Program-made: the position numbers and the translations under genes | Notes under the pieces: model-generated | Databases searched by the model: none | What the model was told of the DNA's origin: nothing | The model's input: the letters and a program-made list of their open reading frames with translations, nothing else | Source: Melittangium boletus DSM 14713 | GTDB lineage: Bacteria; Myxococcota; Myxococcia; Myxococcales; Myxococcaceae | Length of the DNA: 64,000 nt | Direction of reading: 5' to 3' | Assembly (NCBI RefSeq): GCF_002305855.1 | Contig: NZ_CP022163.1 | Coordinates: forward strand, 9,367,765-9,431,764 | In this document: piece after piece, positions 26,216 through 34,979 of the stretch | Position numbering within the stretch: the stretch's first letter is position 1 | Layout of the letters: each line of letters starts with the position of its first letter

Positions 26216-27154
26216 ATGCGGAACTTCTTACCTCCCCGGTCTGCTCTGATTCTCGTTCTCTTGGCGTCTGCGGCCATGGCCCGTGGACGCGAGCCCATCT
26301 CTCGGACCGTCTACCTCTCGGACGAACCAAAGGCGGAAGTGCCCTCGGTTTACGTCGCGGGTGAGATGGTAACCGTCCTCCGTTTCGAGAAACCTTGTGA
26401 CCGGGAACGGACGAAACTGCTGGGCTGGGAAGGCCGCTTCGAGCCCGTGGAATGCGTCGGGAAGAAGGTGCTCGTAGAACCGCTCAAAGACATCAAGCCC
26501 GAGGATAGTTTTCTGTTGGTGGTGACGCTCGCGGACGGGAAGGAATTGCCCTTCACCGTGACGGCTCGAAACGAGCAGTTTGACCATCAGGTGAACGTGT
26601 TCCCGGACAATGAGACCAAGGGGGCGCTCCAGAGTCGTCTGGAGTATTCCCAATACAAAGAGCGGATTCTCAAGGAACAAAACGAGCGCTACCGGAAAGA
26701 GGAGACATCAATTGACCATGCCCTTGCAGCGCTCTTGGCAAAGGGCGCGTTGAAAATGACCCCGTTCCGCCAGCAGTACGTCTCGCTGGTGAAGAATCCG
26801 AGGGGTGCCGAAATCTTGGTGACCGTCCTTACAAGCAAGAAGCCCGATAGTAAGAAGCCCGATAAGGTCGCCGTCATCATCAACTTGAAGAACAACAGCC
26901 CATCGGAGTCTTCGAGCCTGATGGAAGCGCGCTTGGTAGCCGAGGGGAGCGGGGAGCAAAGGCCGCTTGCTCTGCGTGCTACTCAGGAAAGCTGGGGGCC
27001 CGGTGGTGAAAGCGGGCAGATTGCCGTTGTCTTTAACGCGGGCGCATTTGACTTGAACGATAGCCCCGACCGGCTCGTTCTAGAACTCTTCCGCCAAGGG
27101 AGCGGGATTCGAGAAGCTTGGGTTTTTCTGGATCGACACATGCTTGGGCTGTAA
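26216..27154 (+). CDS. DUF2381-family exported protein
   Basis: A 312-residue protein with a signal peptide (SALILVLLASAAMA) and the recognisable start of the myxobacterial DUF2381 paralogue family: RTVYLSD, VYVAGEMVTVLRFEKPCD, LLGWEGRFEPV and LPFTVTARNEQFDHQVNVFPD. Function unknown; members are exported beta-rich proteins often encoded beside a small lipoprotein or a Ser/Thr kinase. The middle (about 145-195) is more helical and charged than the ends. ATG at 26216 is chosen because it begins the signal peptide. The next gene, a lipoprotein, starts 11 bases downstream. Confidence 0.85.
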   Translation: MRNFLPPRSALILVLLASAAMARGREPISRTVYLSDEPKAEVPSVYVAGEMVTVLRFEKPCDRERTKLLGWEGRFEPVECVGKKVLVEPLKDIKPEDSFLLVVTLADGKELPFTVTARNEQFDHQVNVFPDNETKGALQSRLEYSQYKERILKEQNERYRKEETSIDHALAALLAKGALKMTPFRQQYVSLVKNPRGAEILVTVLTSKKPDSKKPDKVAVIINLKNNSPSESSSLMEARLVAEGSGEQRPLALRATQESWGPGGESGQIAVVFNAGAFDLNDSPDRLVLELFRQGSGIREAWVFLDRHMLGL

Positions 27155-27165
27155 ACCCGGTTCAC

Positions 27166-27657
27166 ATGGCTCCGACCTGCGCGCCGTTTTTTGCCTCTGT
27201 CGTTCTGTTGTGCATGTGCTGCGGCTGTACGACCCCAGCGGGCGTTTCCCTTCGCTCGGATGGAAGCCCAGGCCCACAGGCGTGCCCGGAAAAGGCGCTC
27301 GAAGCCATGCGGATTCTCAACCTGCGCGTGGGGGACGGTGCAACCGTAGACCTCGACGTCAACCAGAGCCTCACAAGCCCCATCACTCTTTACGAAGGGC
27401 CTGTGGAGAGCATGTTGACCAGCAATCTCGGACCCCTTCCGCCGGTAACCCGTCTCTACGGGCGGGTGTGGACGGGGGGCCCACAAGTTGTCGTCCGGTA
27501 CTACGAAGCACACCCGCCGGACGGCGAGCCCTTCCCACTTTGCGCTGTGGCTCGGCTCGCTCACGGTCAGATGCAGAAAAAGCCCGAGTCCAAGCCCGGA
27601 ACGGCCATCCTCGAATTCTCACGCGCTGGGGTCTTCGTCGTGAATTCGTTCCGTTGA
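27166..27657 (+). CDS. Small lipoprotein paired with DUF2381
   Basis: A 163-residue lipoprotein with a Cys-rich signal and lipobox CCGC (C21 lipidated). The mature part begins with ACPEKALEAM and forms a compact beta-rich domain (RLYGRVWTGGPQVVVRYYEAHPPDGEPFPLCAV). I recall similar small lipoproteins following DUF2381 genes in myxobacteria, where databases sometimes mislabel them as protein kinases; this one has no kinase motif. An in-frame ATG at 27118 lies inside the DUF2381 gene and is rejected in favour of the ATG at 27166. Confidence 0.75.
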   Translation: MAPTCAPFFASVVLLCMCCGCTTPAGVSLRSDGSPGPQACPEKALEAMRILNLRVGDGATVDLDVNQSLTSPITLYEGPVESMLTSNLGPLPPVTRLYGRVWTGGPQVVVRYYEAHPPDGEPFPLCAVARLAHGQMQKKPESKPGTAILEFSRAGVFVVNSFR

Positions 27658-27761
27658 ACCGACCCACCGGGACACCTCGCCTGAACGACCCCAGTAGTCG
27701 GTTCACCTCGGGTGCGTGCCCCGTGTAGTGGGGAATGTAGCTGCGAGCGCCAGAGGAAGCC

Positions 27762-27794
27762 CGAATTGATGGTTTTTGACCCCCCATCAATTCG
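27762..27794 (+). terminator. Perfect 11-bp inverted repeat in the 203-bp gap after the island
   Basis: CGAATTGATGG (27762-27772) and CCATCAATTCG (27784-27794) pair perfectly around an 11-base loop containing TTTTT. It stands about 105 bases after the lipoprotein stop and 66 before the next gene. Its A/T-rich stem is unusual here; it could be a terminator, an operator or the edge of an old mobile element. The rest of 27658-27860 shows no gene. Confidence 0.5.
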
Positions 27795-27860
27795 ATCTAA
27801 GTGCCCGAAACTCTTGAGGAACCGTTTTTTCTCCCACCAAGAGAGGAGTAGAGTGAGCTG

Positions 27861-28841
27861 ATGTGGAACACCTTGCTCACGGGCGCGAACGGTTTCCTGG
27901 GCTCGGCCCTGGCTCGCGTCCTCTCCTCGCGAGGCCATCACGCCGCCTGTCTCGTGCGTCCTCGCGCCGACCTCTCGGCACTCGCGGGCATTCCCCATGA
28001 GCGCGTGGAGGGAGACGTGACGGACGCCGCCAGCCTGGCGCGGGCGGTCCAGGGCCGGGACGTGGTCTTCCACCTGGCGGGAGTGCGCCGCGCGGCCACC
28101 CGGGAGGAATTCATGCACGTCAACGCCGAGGGCACCCGGCTGTTGTGCGAGGCCTTGGTGGCCACGGGCTCCCGGCCCCGGCTGGTGCTGGTGGGCTCAT
28201 TGGGAGCCTCGGGGCCTTCACGGCCCGGCCATCCCCGGGTGGAGGAGGAGCCTCTTCAACCCGCGGAGTGGTACGGCGAGAGCAAGGCCGAGGCCGAGCG
28301 CATCGTCTTCTCCTACGCGGACAGGCTGCCCGTGACGGTGGCACGGCCGCCGCGCATCGTGGGCCCGGGGGATCGCGAGAACCTCGTCCTCTTCAAGCTG
28401 GTGTCCCGGGGCCTGCGGTTGGAACTGGGAGGAGGACCCCGGCCGCTGACCCTGGTGGACGTGGAAGACGTGGCGGAGTTGTTGTTGCTGCTGGCCGAGC
28501 GCGAGCAAGCCCTCGGTCAGGCCTTCTTCGTGGGCCATGCCCACCCGCTCTCCCTGGAGCGGATCCAGGAGATCGCCGCCGAGGCGCTGGGAGTCAGGAC
28601 GCGGACCCTGCATGTGCCGCCCGCGGCGCTGACGGCCCTGGCCACCGTGGCGGATGGGGTGTCACGCCTGACAGGCCGGCGTCTGGCCCTCAATCGCAAG
28701 TTCGCGCGGCAGCTCCTGGTCCCCGCCTGGACGTGCTCGGGCGCCAAGGCGGAGCGGCTGCTGGGCTTCCGCGCCACGAGGGACCCGGCCGACGCCATCC
28801 GCCGCAGCGCGCACTGGTACCGGGAGCATGGCTGGCTCTGA
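27861..28841 (+). CDS. NAD-dependent epimerase/dehydratase (extended SDR)
   Basis: A 326-residue extended short-chain dehydrogenase. The nucleotide motif TGANGFLG lies at the N-terminus and the catalytic Tyr and Lys in WYGESKAEAER. A VARPPRIVGPGDREN stretch and C-terminal region resemble 3-beta-hydroxysteroid dehydrogenase/dihydroflavonol reductase-like SDRs. Substrate unknown: a sugar nucleotide, sterol or polyketide are all possible. ATG at 27861 preceded by GAGAGGAG. It converges on the SnoaL-like gene with a 2-bp gap. Confidence 0.87.
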   Translation: MWNTLLTGANGFLGSALARVLSSRGHHAACLVRPRADLSALAGIPHERVEGDVTDAASLARAVQGRDVVFHLAGVRRAATREEFMHVNAEGTRLLCEALVATGSRPRLVLVGSLGASGPSRPGHPRVEEEPLQPAEWYGESKAEAERIVFSYADRLPVTVARPPRIVGPGDRENLVLFKLVSRGLRLELGGGPRPLTLVDVEDVAELLLLLAEREQALGQAFFVGHAHPLSLERIQEIAAEALGVRTRTLHVPPAALTALATVADGVSRLTGRRLALNRKFARQLLVPAWTCSGAKAERLLGFRATRDPADAIRRSAHWYREHGWL

Positions 28842-28843
28842 GC

Positions 28844-29275
28844 TCAGGCCGCCTGTGCGACGGTCGGGAGCGCGCCGAGTTGCCGCAGCAAGGACAGCAT
28901 GTCCAGCTGATCCCAGATCTCGACGATCTTGCCGTTCTGGATCCGGTAGTGGGGATGGTCGGCGACCTCCACCCGCCTTCCCGTGGCGGGAATGCCCATG
29001 AAGCTCCCGGTGTGCACGGCCGTCAGGGTGATGCGCGCGGCCACCAGATCCTGATCCTGGAGGAAGGAATGGAGCGTGAAGTGGATGTCAGAGAAGGACT
29101 CCAACCACACGCGCGCCATGAGCTTCAAACCCTGTACACCCTCCGGGACACCGGCGGGCAGGGGATGGGTCACGGCGTCAGGAGAGAAGAACTGGTTCAG
29201 GCTCTCGATATCGCGCTGGAGGTAGAGACGGGTCAGGTACTGCGTGTAGAGCTCCCGGGCCTTATGGGCATCCAT
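28844..29275 (-). CDS. SnoaL-like polyketide cyclase/ester-cyclase family protein
   Basis: A 143-residue NTF2/SnoaL-fold protein: helical start (LYTQYLTRLYLQRDIESLNQFFSPDAV), then strands with GFDIHF-like and GIPATGRRVEVADHPHYRIQNGKIVEIWDQLD blocks typical of ester cyclases. True SnoaL enzymes close rings in anthracycline synthesis, but most bacterial homologues are of unknown role. ATG at 29275 fits the family start; upstream in-frame sequence is not homologous. Confidence 0.78.
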   Translation of the reverse strand: MDAHKARELYTQYLTRLYLQRDIESLNQFFSPDAVTHPLPAGVPEGVQGLKLMARVWLESFSDIHFTLHSFLQDQDLVAARITLTAVHTGSFMGIPATGRRVEVADHPHYRIQNGKIVEIWDQLDMLSLLRQLGALPTVAQAA

Positions 29276-29448
29276 GTGGTGTCCTTCCACGTGAGACAAG
29301 GGAAGGCCATGGTGCGGTACCGCGCGGGAATCACAATCGCGAGGACGGGAAGACGTGCAACACCACGCGGACCGTGGGACTCGAGGGCAAGACAACGCCC
29401 TGTGCCCAACGGTCCATGCGTGTCGCCGTCAACACTCCCGCGCCCCGC

Positions 29449-30657
29449 TCACCACTCGGCGACGAAGGCGTTGGGTTGGGCCGAGGCGCGCGCGGCGGCC
29501 ACGGCGGCGTCGATGTCCAGCTTGCCGCCGGTGCTCACCTTGCCCACGAGGTCCGGATCCTTCTCCACCGTGTTCACGAGCATGTCGCGCACCTGAGCGG
29601 CGGTGAGCTTCGGGTTCTCCGCGAACATCAGCGCCGCGGTGGCCGCCACGCGCGGGGTGGCCATGGAGGTGCCGCTCATCTCCTCCCAGCCTCCACCGGG
29701 CACCGTGCTCAGCACGTCCTCGCCCACGGCGGCCATCTCCACCACCTTGTCGCCGTGCGAGGAGTAGCGCGCCAGCTTGTCGTTGCGCTTGTCCATGGAC
29801 GCCACGGTCAACACGTTGGGCAGATCCAGGTTGGCCGGGAAGTCCTTCACGTTGTTCATGTTGCTGCCATTGCCATTGGCCGTGGCCGCCACCAGGAGGA
29901 TGTCCGCGTCCGCCAGCTTCTGCACCGCGTCCTTCCAGCGCTTCTGCGAGGCCGCGTCCCGGTACTCGTCGCCGAAGCTCGCGTTCACCGCGCGGATGTT
30001 GGCCCCCTTGTTCTTGAGGTCCACCACGTAGTCCACCGCGCGCTCGAAGTTGGTCAGCAGATCCTTGCCGTCGTAGATGCCGCCCACCGAGAGGATCTGC
30101 GCCTTGCCCGCGGCCACGCCCGTGTTGCCCTGGCCGTTGTCCTCGGCCGCGATGATGCCCGCCACGTGCGTGCCGTGATCCGCGCCCTCGCCCTTGAGCA
30201 GATCCCCCGAGTTGAAGCCCACGTTGAAGCCGTGGATGTCGTCCTTGATGCCGTTGCCGTCGTTGTCGATGCCGTCGCCCTCGATCTCGCCGGGGTTGGT
30301 CCACATGGCGTCATCCAGGTCCGGGTGGCTGGCGTCCACCCCGCCGTCGAACACGGCGATGACGGGCGCGCCCGTGGGCGTGGGCCGGGGGCCCGCCGGG
30401 CTCTTGGGGGCGGCCGTCTCGAAGGCGGCCAGCGTGTTCACGGCCGGCGAGGTCTGCGGCGTGCCGCTCGGGCGCAAGCCCTTGGGGCGATCCACGAAGT
30501 TCGAGGGCGCGGGCGTGGCGTCGAATCCATCCCCCGGACGGGGCACCACGGCGCGCGCGGCGGCGGCGGGCGCGGCCGACGTCTCGCGAGGAGCCGCCTC
30601 GGTGGCGGGGCGCTGCGTCGAGAGGGGCGAGGTCGAGATCTTGGAGAGCGTCGTCAT
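29449..30657 (-). CDS. Subtilisin-like (S8) serine protease without signal peptide
   Basis: A 402-residue S8 protease with the full triad: D104 in VFDGGVD, H161 in HGTHVAG and S331 in GTSMATP, plus oxyanion N261 in ATANGNG. Residues 120-140 contain a Ca-binding-like acidic loop (DGIDNDGNGIKDD). The N-terminal ~95 residues are Ala/Pro/Thr-rich and low complexity with no hydrophobic signal, so the enzyme is either intracellular or exported by another route. The usual inhibitor-type propeptide is not apparent. It stands alone, with A/T-rich DNA upstream. Confidence 0.9.
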   Translation of the reverse strand: MTTLSKISTSPLSTQRPATEAAPRETSAAPAAAARAVVPRPGDGFDATPAPSNFVDRPKGLRPSGTPQTSPAVNTLAAFETAAPKSPAGPRPTPTGAPVIAVFDGGVDASHPDLDDAMWTNPGEIEGDGIDNDGNGIKDDIHGFNVGFNSGDLLKGEGADHGTHVAGIIAAEDNGQGNTGVAAGKAQILSVGGIYDGKDLLTNFERAVDYVVDLKNKGANIRAVNASFGDEYRDAASQKRWKDAVQKLADADILLVAATANGNGSNMNNVKDFPANLDLPNVLTVASMDKRNDKLARYSSHGDKVVEMAAVGEDVLSTVPGGGWEEMSGTSMATPRVAATAALMFAENPKLTAAQVRDMLVNTVEKDPDLVGKVSTGGKLDIDAAVAAARASAQPNAFVAEW

Positions 30658-30790
30658 GGTGGAGGCCTCGGGAGAGCGATGAAGGAAGCGGACTCCTGAG
30701 TTGTCGGCACATGGCGGCCCAAGGTTGCTACAGGCCCTATATTTAGTGACTTTTACCTACATTTCCTCCGATGACGGACCCAGCGGTAGA

Positions 30791-31423
30791 ATGCTCCTCC
30801 CGATGGGGCACCTCGAGAATGCCGGGAGCACACAACCGCTGGAGTTCTGGCTCCAGGATCTGGAGCGGCGCCGGGCGCTCATGAAGCCGGAGCACACCAT
30901 GCGCGGCTTCTTCTTCAACGGACTGATGGAGAACATCCGGACACTCGGAGACGAGGCCCTGGCCAGGCGCTGCCTGGAGGCGTGCGGCGAGGAGCGCTTC
31001 GTGGACTTCTTCAACTACTCCGTCCAGTTGCTGCCTCCCATCCTCCGCACCTCGCTGCCCCTGCTCGCCGAGCGCCATGGAGGCGGCGAGAACGCGCTGC
31101 GGCAGGTGGGGCGGCGGGCCTCCTCCGACTTCATGGCGTCCGTGGCCGGCAAGGCCATGCTCATGCTGGCCCAGAACCGCCCCAGGCCGTTGATCAACAG
31201 CATCCCCTCGGCCTTCCGCGTGGGCATGAGCTTCAGCCACGCGGAGCTGACATGGATGGGCCCGACCCGAGGCCGCCTTCAGATGGACATCAGCTACATG
31301 CCCCCGCCCTTCCATGAAGGCATGGTGCGATACATGCTCGAGGCGACAAGTGCCCAGGGCATCCAGGTCACCGCCCGGGCCACGGGAGAACTCCTCATCA
31401 CGTGTGATTTCTCCTGGGAGTGA
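30791..31423 (+). CDS. DUF2378 (TIGR02265) family protein
   Basis: A 210-residue soluble protein of a family I know only from myxobacteria, with no established biochemistry. Recognisable parts are MRGFFFNGLMENI near the N-terminus, a helical centre and a beta-rich C-terminal half (GRLQMDISYMPPPFHEGMVRYML). ATGs at 30791 and 30803 are both possible and neither has a strong ribosome site. Upstream, TATATT at 30738 in an A/T-rich patch is a plausible -10 element. Confidence 0.82.
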   Translation: MLLPMGHLENAGSTQPLEFWLQDLERRRALMKPEHTMRGFFFNGLMENIRTLGDEALARRCLEACGEERFVDFFNYSVQLLPPILRTSLPLLAERHGGGENALRQVGRRASSDFMASVAGKAMLMLAQNRPRPLINSIPSAFRVGMSFSHAELTWMGPTRGRLQMDISYMPPPFHEGMVRYMLEATSAQGIQVTARATGELLITCDFSWE

Positions 31424-31471
31424 CACGTCCATCCAGTCCGGTGCCCGGATGCTGCTACTGTCCGGCGCACC

Positions 31472-31768
31472 ATGAGCCAGGACACCCCGAGCACCGTCTA
31501 CATCGTCAAGGACAACGGCAAGCGCTGCTTCGCCCCGCCCTGCGACCACTATGACCTGTTCCGCGCGGACCAGCCGGACGTGAAGCTCCAGTCCATCCAC
31601 GAGCTGGACCTGAGCGCCATCGCGGGCGACGACACGACGCGGGGCGAGCTGGCCCAACGCGCCTTCTCCGCCGACGGCCTGAAGCTGGAGGGAACGCTGG
31701 CCCAGCGCCTCAAGGCCGGCCCGGGGGGCGACGCCGTTGTCCTGCGCGCCACCCGCGTTGTCGGCTGA
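31472..31768 (+). CDS. Small hypothetical protein
   Basis: A 98-residue protein with no signal peptide or membrane segment. The start (TVYIVKDNGKRCFAPPCDHYDLFRAD) has a two-Cys pattern reminiscent of small DUF6748-like myxobacterial domains, but I am not sure of that. It has typical high-GC codon usage and is followed directly by a compact hairpin, which supports it as a real gene. Confidence 0.62.
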   Translation: MSQDTPSTVYIVKDNGKRCFAPPCDHYDLFRADQPDVKLQSIHELDLSAIAGDDTTRGELAQRAFSADGLKLEGTLAQRLKAGPGGDAVVLRATRVVG

Positions 31769-31774
31769 CGTTCC

Positions 31775-31791
31775 TGGAGGAGCTTCCTCCA
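31775..31791 (+). terminator. Compact 7-bp hairpin after the small hypothetical gene
   Basis: TGGAGGA, a 3-base loop and TCCTCCA, then AAATTT. It lies 6 bases after the stop codon. Confidence 0.55.
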
Positions 31792-31904
31792 AATTTCCCG
31801 CTCTCACCGGTTTTCATTGATTGACTCCTTAATCATGAATATTGCCTCGTTGAGCATCACCCTGTCGCGGTGAACCAACGCATCGGCACGAAGAGGTGAG
31901 AGTC

Positions 31905-33359
31905 ATGGGATGGAGCAGGAAAGGATCGCGAATCTTGATGGCGGGACAAGCCCAGGCGGGACGCGCCTGGACGGGCTTCGCCGCCGTTCTTCTGGCGTGG
32001 GCGCTTCCCATGGGCGAAAGCCTCGCCGGAACGAATGACTTCACGGTCCAATACCAGAATTACAACGCCTCGGGCCCAGGTGACGACATCATCGAGGCCA
32101 ACATCAAGATTCGTAACAACACCACGACCGCGATTCCGCTGAGCGGCATCGTCGTGCGCTATTGGTTCACGAAGAACAACGCCTCGGGCGCGACGCCCGC
32201 GTGCTGGTGGTGGAACGCATCGCCTTGCCCGAACCTCACGGTCACGTCCGGGAACGTGTCCCTCACGGGCGCGGACCGCTACGCGGAGATCCGCTTCACC
32301 AGCGGCGCGGGAAGCCTGGCGCCGGGAGCGACCACCGCGGCGATCGACCTCGGGGTGACGTTCGGCACCAACGTCGACGAGACGGATGATTACTCGTACG
32401 GCGGCAACACCTCGTTCATCGATTGGAACCGCATCACCGTGCATGACGCCGGCTCCGCGCCCACGGCCGGGCTGCGCGGCGGAACACCTCCCTCGGGAGG
32501 AGGCGGTGGAGATGACGGCGGCGGCGGCACCATCACCACCGAGTTCTTCGACGACTTCAGCTACACGGGGGCTGGCGACTCCCTCTTCACCGGCTGGTGG
32601 AACGTGCGCAACGGCTCCAGCTGGACGGGTCCCGGCCCCGAGCCGGAGTACGCCGCGCCCTGGAGCTCGGGCAACGTGTCGATCGTCACCGACCCGGCGA
32701 GTGCCAGCAACAAGCTGCTGCGGCTCACCACGAGCACGCGCGGCTCCAATGGGAGCACGTTGCAGGCCGAGGTCTCCTCCAAGGCCCGGAAGTTCAAGTT
32801 CGGCACCTACGCCTCCCGGGTGAAGTTCAACAACACGCCGCTGTCCGGGACGCGGTACTTCGCCGACAAGCCCGTCGAGACCTTCTTCACCATCACGGAA
32901 TACATCACCAACGATCCGAACTACTCGGAGCAGGACTTCGAGTACATGCCCAACGGGGGCTGGGGCCGAGGCAATACCAACACCCTGTGGACGACCTCCT
33001 GGGAAGACACGCGGCTGCCCATCAACGACTCCGACAAGGTCTCGGACTGGTTCAGCGCGGATTACTCGGGGTGGCACACGCTCGTGCTCCAGGTCTCCAG
33101 CACGTCCATCCGCTACTACATCGACGGCCAGTTGCTGACGACCCATGCGACCAAATACCTGCCCGAGACCGCCCAGTTCATCTACTTCAACATCTGGTTC
33201 ACGGAGTTGGACAGGACGCAGGGCAGCTCGCGCACGTACCACCAGGAAGCGGACTGGGTGTATTTCGCCAAGGACGCGATCCTGTCTCCTTCTCAGGTCA
33301 CGTCGAGGATCGACAGCCTCCGCGCTTCATCGGTCACCCGCAGGGACACGGTGAACTGA
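31905..33359 (+). CDS. Secreted glycoside hydrolase, CBM3 plus GH16-like domain
   Basis: A 484-residue secreted enzyme. After a signal peptide (to about residue 42) comes a family 3 cellulose-binding module (44-185, beginning FTVQYQNYNAS and containing IKIRNNTTTAIPLSGIVVRYWFT in outline), a Gly-rich linker (196-209) and a jelly-roll domain. The latter holds the family 16 catalytic pattern as EQDFE, with E342 the predicted nucleophile, D344 the assistant and E346 the acid/base. GH16 covers beta-1,3-glucanases, lichenases and xyloglucanases; the CBM3 points to plant cell-wall material. GTG at 31896 is also in frame but ATG at 31905 follows AGAGGTGAG. Confidence 0.83.
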   Translation: MGWSRKGSRILMAGQAQAGRAWTGFAAVLLAWALPMGESLAGTNDFTVQYQNYNASGPGDDIIEANIKIRNNTTTAIPLSGIVVRYWFTKNNASGATPACWWWNASPCPNLTVTSGNVSLTGADRYAEIRFTSGAGSLAPGATTAAIDLGVTFGTNVDETDDYSYGGNTSFIDWNRITVHDAGSAPTAGLRGGTPPSGGGGGDDGGGGTITTEFFDDFSYTGAGDSLFTGWWNVRNGSSWTGPGPEPEYAAPWSSGNVSIVTDPASASNKLLRLTTSTRGSNGSTLQAEVSSKARKFKFGTYASRVKFNNTPLSGTRYFADKPVETFFTITEYITNDPNYSEQDFEYMPNGGWGRGNTNTLWTTSWEDTRLPINDSDKVSDWFSADYSGWHTLVLQVSSTSIRYYIDGQLLTTHATKYLPETAQFIYFNIWFTELDRTQGSSRTYHQEADWVYFAKDAILSPSQVTSRIDSLRASSVTRRDTVN

Positions 33360-33404
33360 GCAGGAGGATTTCCTGGAACGGTTCGGGTGCGTGTGGGCGC
33401 CTGA

Positions 33405-33947
33405 TCATCCGGAGACGCCGGCCAGCTCCGCCAGCTTCTGGACCGTCCGCCAGTTGCGCGCGGTGACGGGCGAGCCCACGAGGCGATCCCACAACGCGGG
33501 CGACAGCTTCGAGCTCCCCGCCCCCTCGGCATAGTGCACCCAGAGGGCATCGCCCGCGGCCTCGAACCGTTCCGTGGTCGCGCGTTCACGAAGCTTCTCG
33601 ACGGCGTCCTTCTTCGGAGGCGCCTTGGACAGGGCCAGCATCACCCGGTTGGGCTCCTTCTCCGACGCCTCGAGCAGCGGGTTTCCCTGGACGTACTCCG
33701 CCCACTGGGCGGGGGTGCGGACGAGCACGGCCACCGGGAACCCAAAACGCTTCTCGAGGGCCTTCTCCAGGGCGTCCTCCACCGCCGCCGCCTTGCCCGG
33801 GGCGGTGAAGACGAGATTGCCGCTCTGGATGTAGCTCTCCACCTGCGTGAAGCCGAGCTCGCCACACAGAGCCCGGAGGTCCGCCATGGGGACCTTGCGG
33901 GTGCTGCCTACATTGATGCCGCGCAGGAGCGCGATGAAGAGCGCCAT
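33405..33947 (-). CDS. DUF1697 family protein
   Basis: A 180-residue cytoplasmic protein of the widespread DUF1697 family, function unknown. The opening FIALLRGINVGSTRKVPMADL and ESYIQSGNLVFTA are the family signatures; the C-terminus ends with TARNWRTVQKL. ATG at 33947 fits the conserved start exactly. It diverges from the amidase gene. Confidence 0.9.
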   Translation of the reverse strand: MALFIALLRGINVGSTRKVPMADLRALCGELGFTQVESYIQSGNLVFTAPGKAAAVEDALEKALEKRFGFPVAVLVRTPAQWAEYVQGNPLLEASEKEPNRVMLALSKAPPKKDAVEKLRERATTERFEAAGDALWVHYAEGAGSSKLSPALWDRLVGSPVTARNWRTVQKLAELAGVSG

Positions 33948-34075
33948 CTGATATCCGTTCTGCCTGGAGCCAGGCCAGGGAAGCGCCAGGAGCGTCGCCC
34001 AAGTGCGCCCCGGGCGCGAGGCCGGAATCCGGGGGGGTGGAACCCCCCCGGCGCGAGCACATGTACAAGGGGGCC

Positions 34076-34915
34076 ATGCCACCCTTCTCCCCCTGGCCGC
34101 TGCTGCTCGCCGCCGCCCTGTCGTCCGCCGCGGCTCCCGAGGCGTCCCCCACGCCCGCTCCCCCACCCACCGTTCCCTCGGCTCCGTGGCCGTCCGCGAG
34201 CGCACCGCTCACGGTGGCCCAGGTGACGTTCCCCAAGGGCTTCGGGCGCAAGCGCATCTATCTGGACGCGGGGCATGGAGCGCCGGGCAACGAGGGCAAC
34301 TCGTCCGTCACCTGCGAGCCAGAGGAGTCCCACACGCTGCGGGTCGCCCAGGCGTTGGCCCGGCGGCTCGAGGCCACGGGGCACTTCCAGGTGAAGCTGA
34401 GCCGCGCTCCGGGGAAACGTCCTCCGTACGCCTCCCGGCTCCAGGAGGCCGAGCGCTGGAGAGCGGCGCTCTTCCTGAGCCTCCATTCGGACGCACGAGG
34501 ACAGGCGCGCGAGTGGTTGGCGGCTCCGGAACAGTGGTGCGCGCGTAATGACGCGGCTCCTGGCTACAGCGTGCTCTACGCGGACGACACCCCCGAGCCC
34601 CTGCTGACCCAGCGGTCGCGCGCGGCACGGGCGCTGGCGCGCCGCATGGGAGAGGCGGGCTTCCTCCCCTATGGAGGCGAGGACTATGTGGGTCTGTATG
34701 CCCCCGACTCCGCGCAGCCAGGCACCTTCGTGAGCCGGCACGCACCCGGACAGCGCATCTTCGTCCTGCGCAAGCCGCTCATCCCCTCGGTCATCATCGA
34801 GACGCATCACGCCTGGGACTTCGAGGAGTCCGCGCGCTGGCGCGAGGAGCGCACGCTGGAGGCCTTCGCGGCGGCGGTGGCCCAGGGATTGGTGGACACA
34901 CTCGGAGGCACGTGA
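34076..34915 (+). CDS. N-acetylmuramoyl-L-alanine amidase (Amidase_3 family)
   Basis: Exported zinc hydrolase cleaving the amide between MurNAc and the peptide of peptidoglycan. After a signal peptide and a Pro/Ala-rich spacer come the Amidase_3 elements: YLDAGHG (first Zn His), an acidic EPEESHT (Zn Glu), LSLHSDA (second Zn His) and VIIETHH near the end, whose Glu is the predicted catalytic base. It has no SPOR or other targeting domain. In-frame ATGs at 34061 and 34037 exist; none has an ideal ribosome site. A role in cell division or in lysing other cells is possible. Confidence 0.85.
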   Translation: MPPFSPWPLLLAAALSSAAAPEASPTPAPPPTVPSAPWPSASAPLTVAQVTFPKGFGRKRIYLDAGHGAPGNEGNSSVTCEPEESHTLRVAQALARRLEATGHFQVKLSRAPGKRPPYASRLQEAERWRAALFLSLHSDARGQAREWLAAPEQWCARNDAAPGYSVLYADDTPEPLLTQRSRAARALARRMGEAGFLPYGGEDYVGLYAPDSAQPGTFVSRHAPGQRIFVLRKPLIPSVIIETHHAWDFEESARWREERTLEAFAAAVAQGLVDTLGGT

Positions 34916-34979
34916 AGTATCTCGCACTCGACGTTCTCCATGCTTGTGGGGCAACGGCGTTGGGAGGAAGGCTGTGCGG

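Noticed and set aside
27383-27790. Minus-strand frame in the gap after the small lipoprotein, considered as a transposase remnant
   Set aside because: No transposase or integrase motif can be read and most of it is antisense to the lipoprotein gene.
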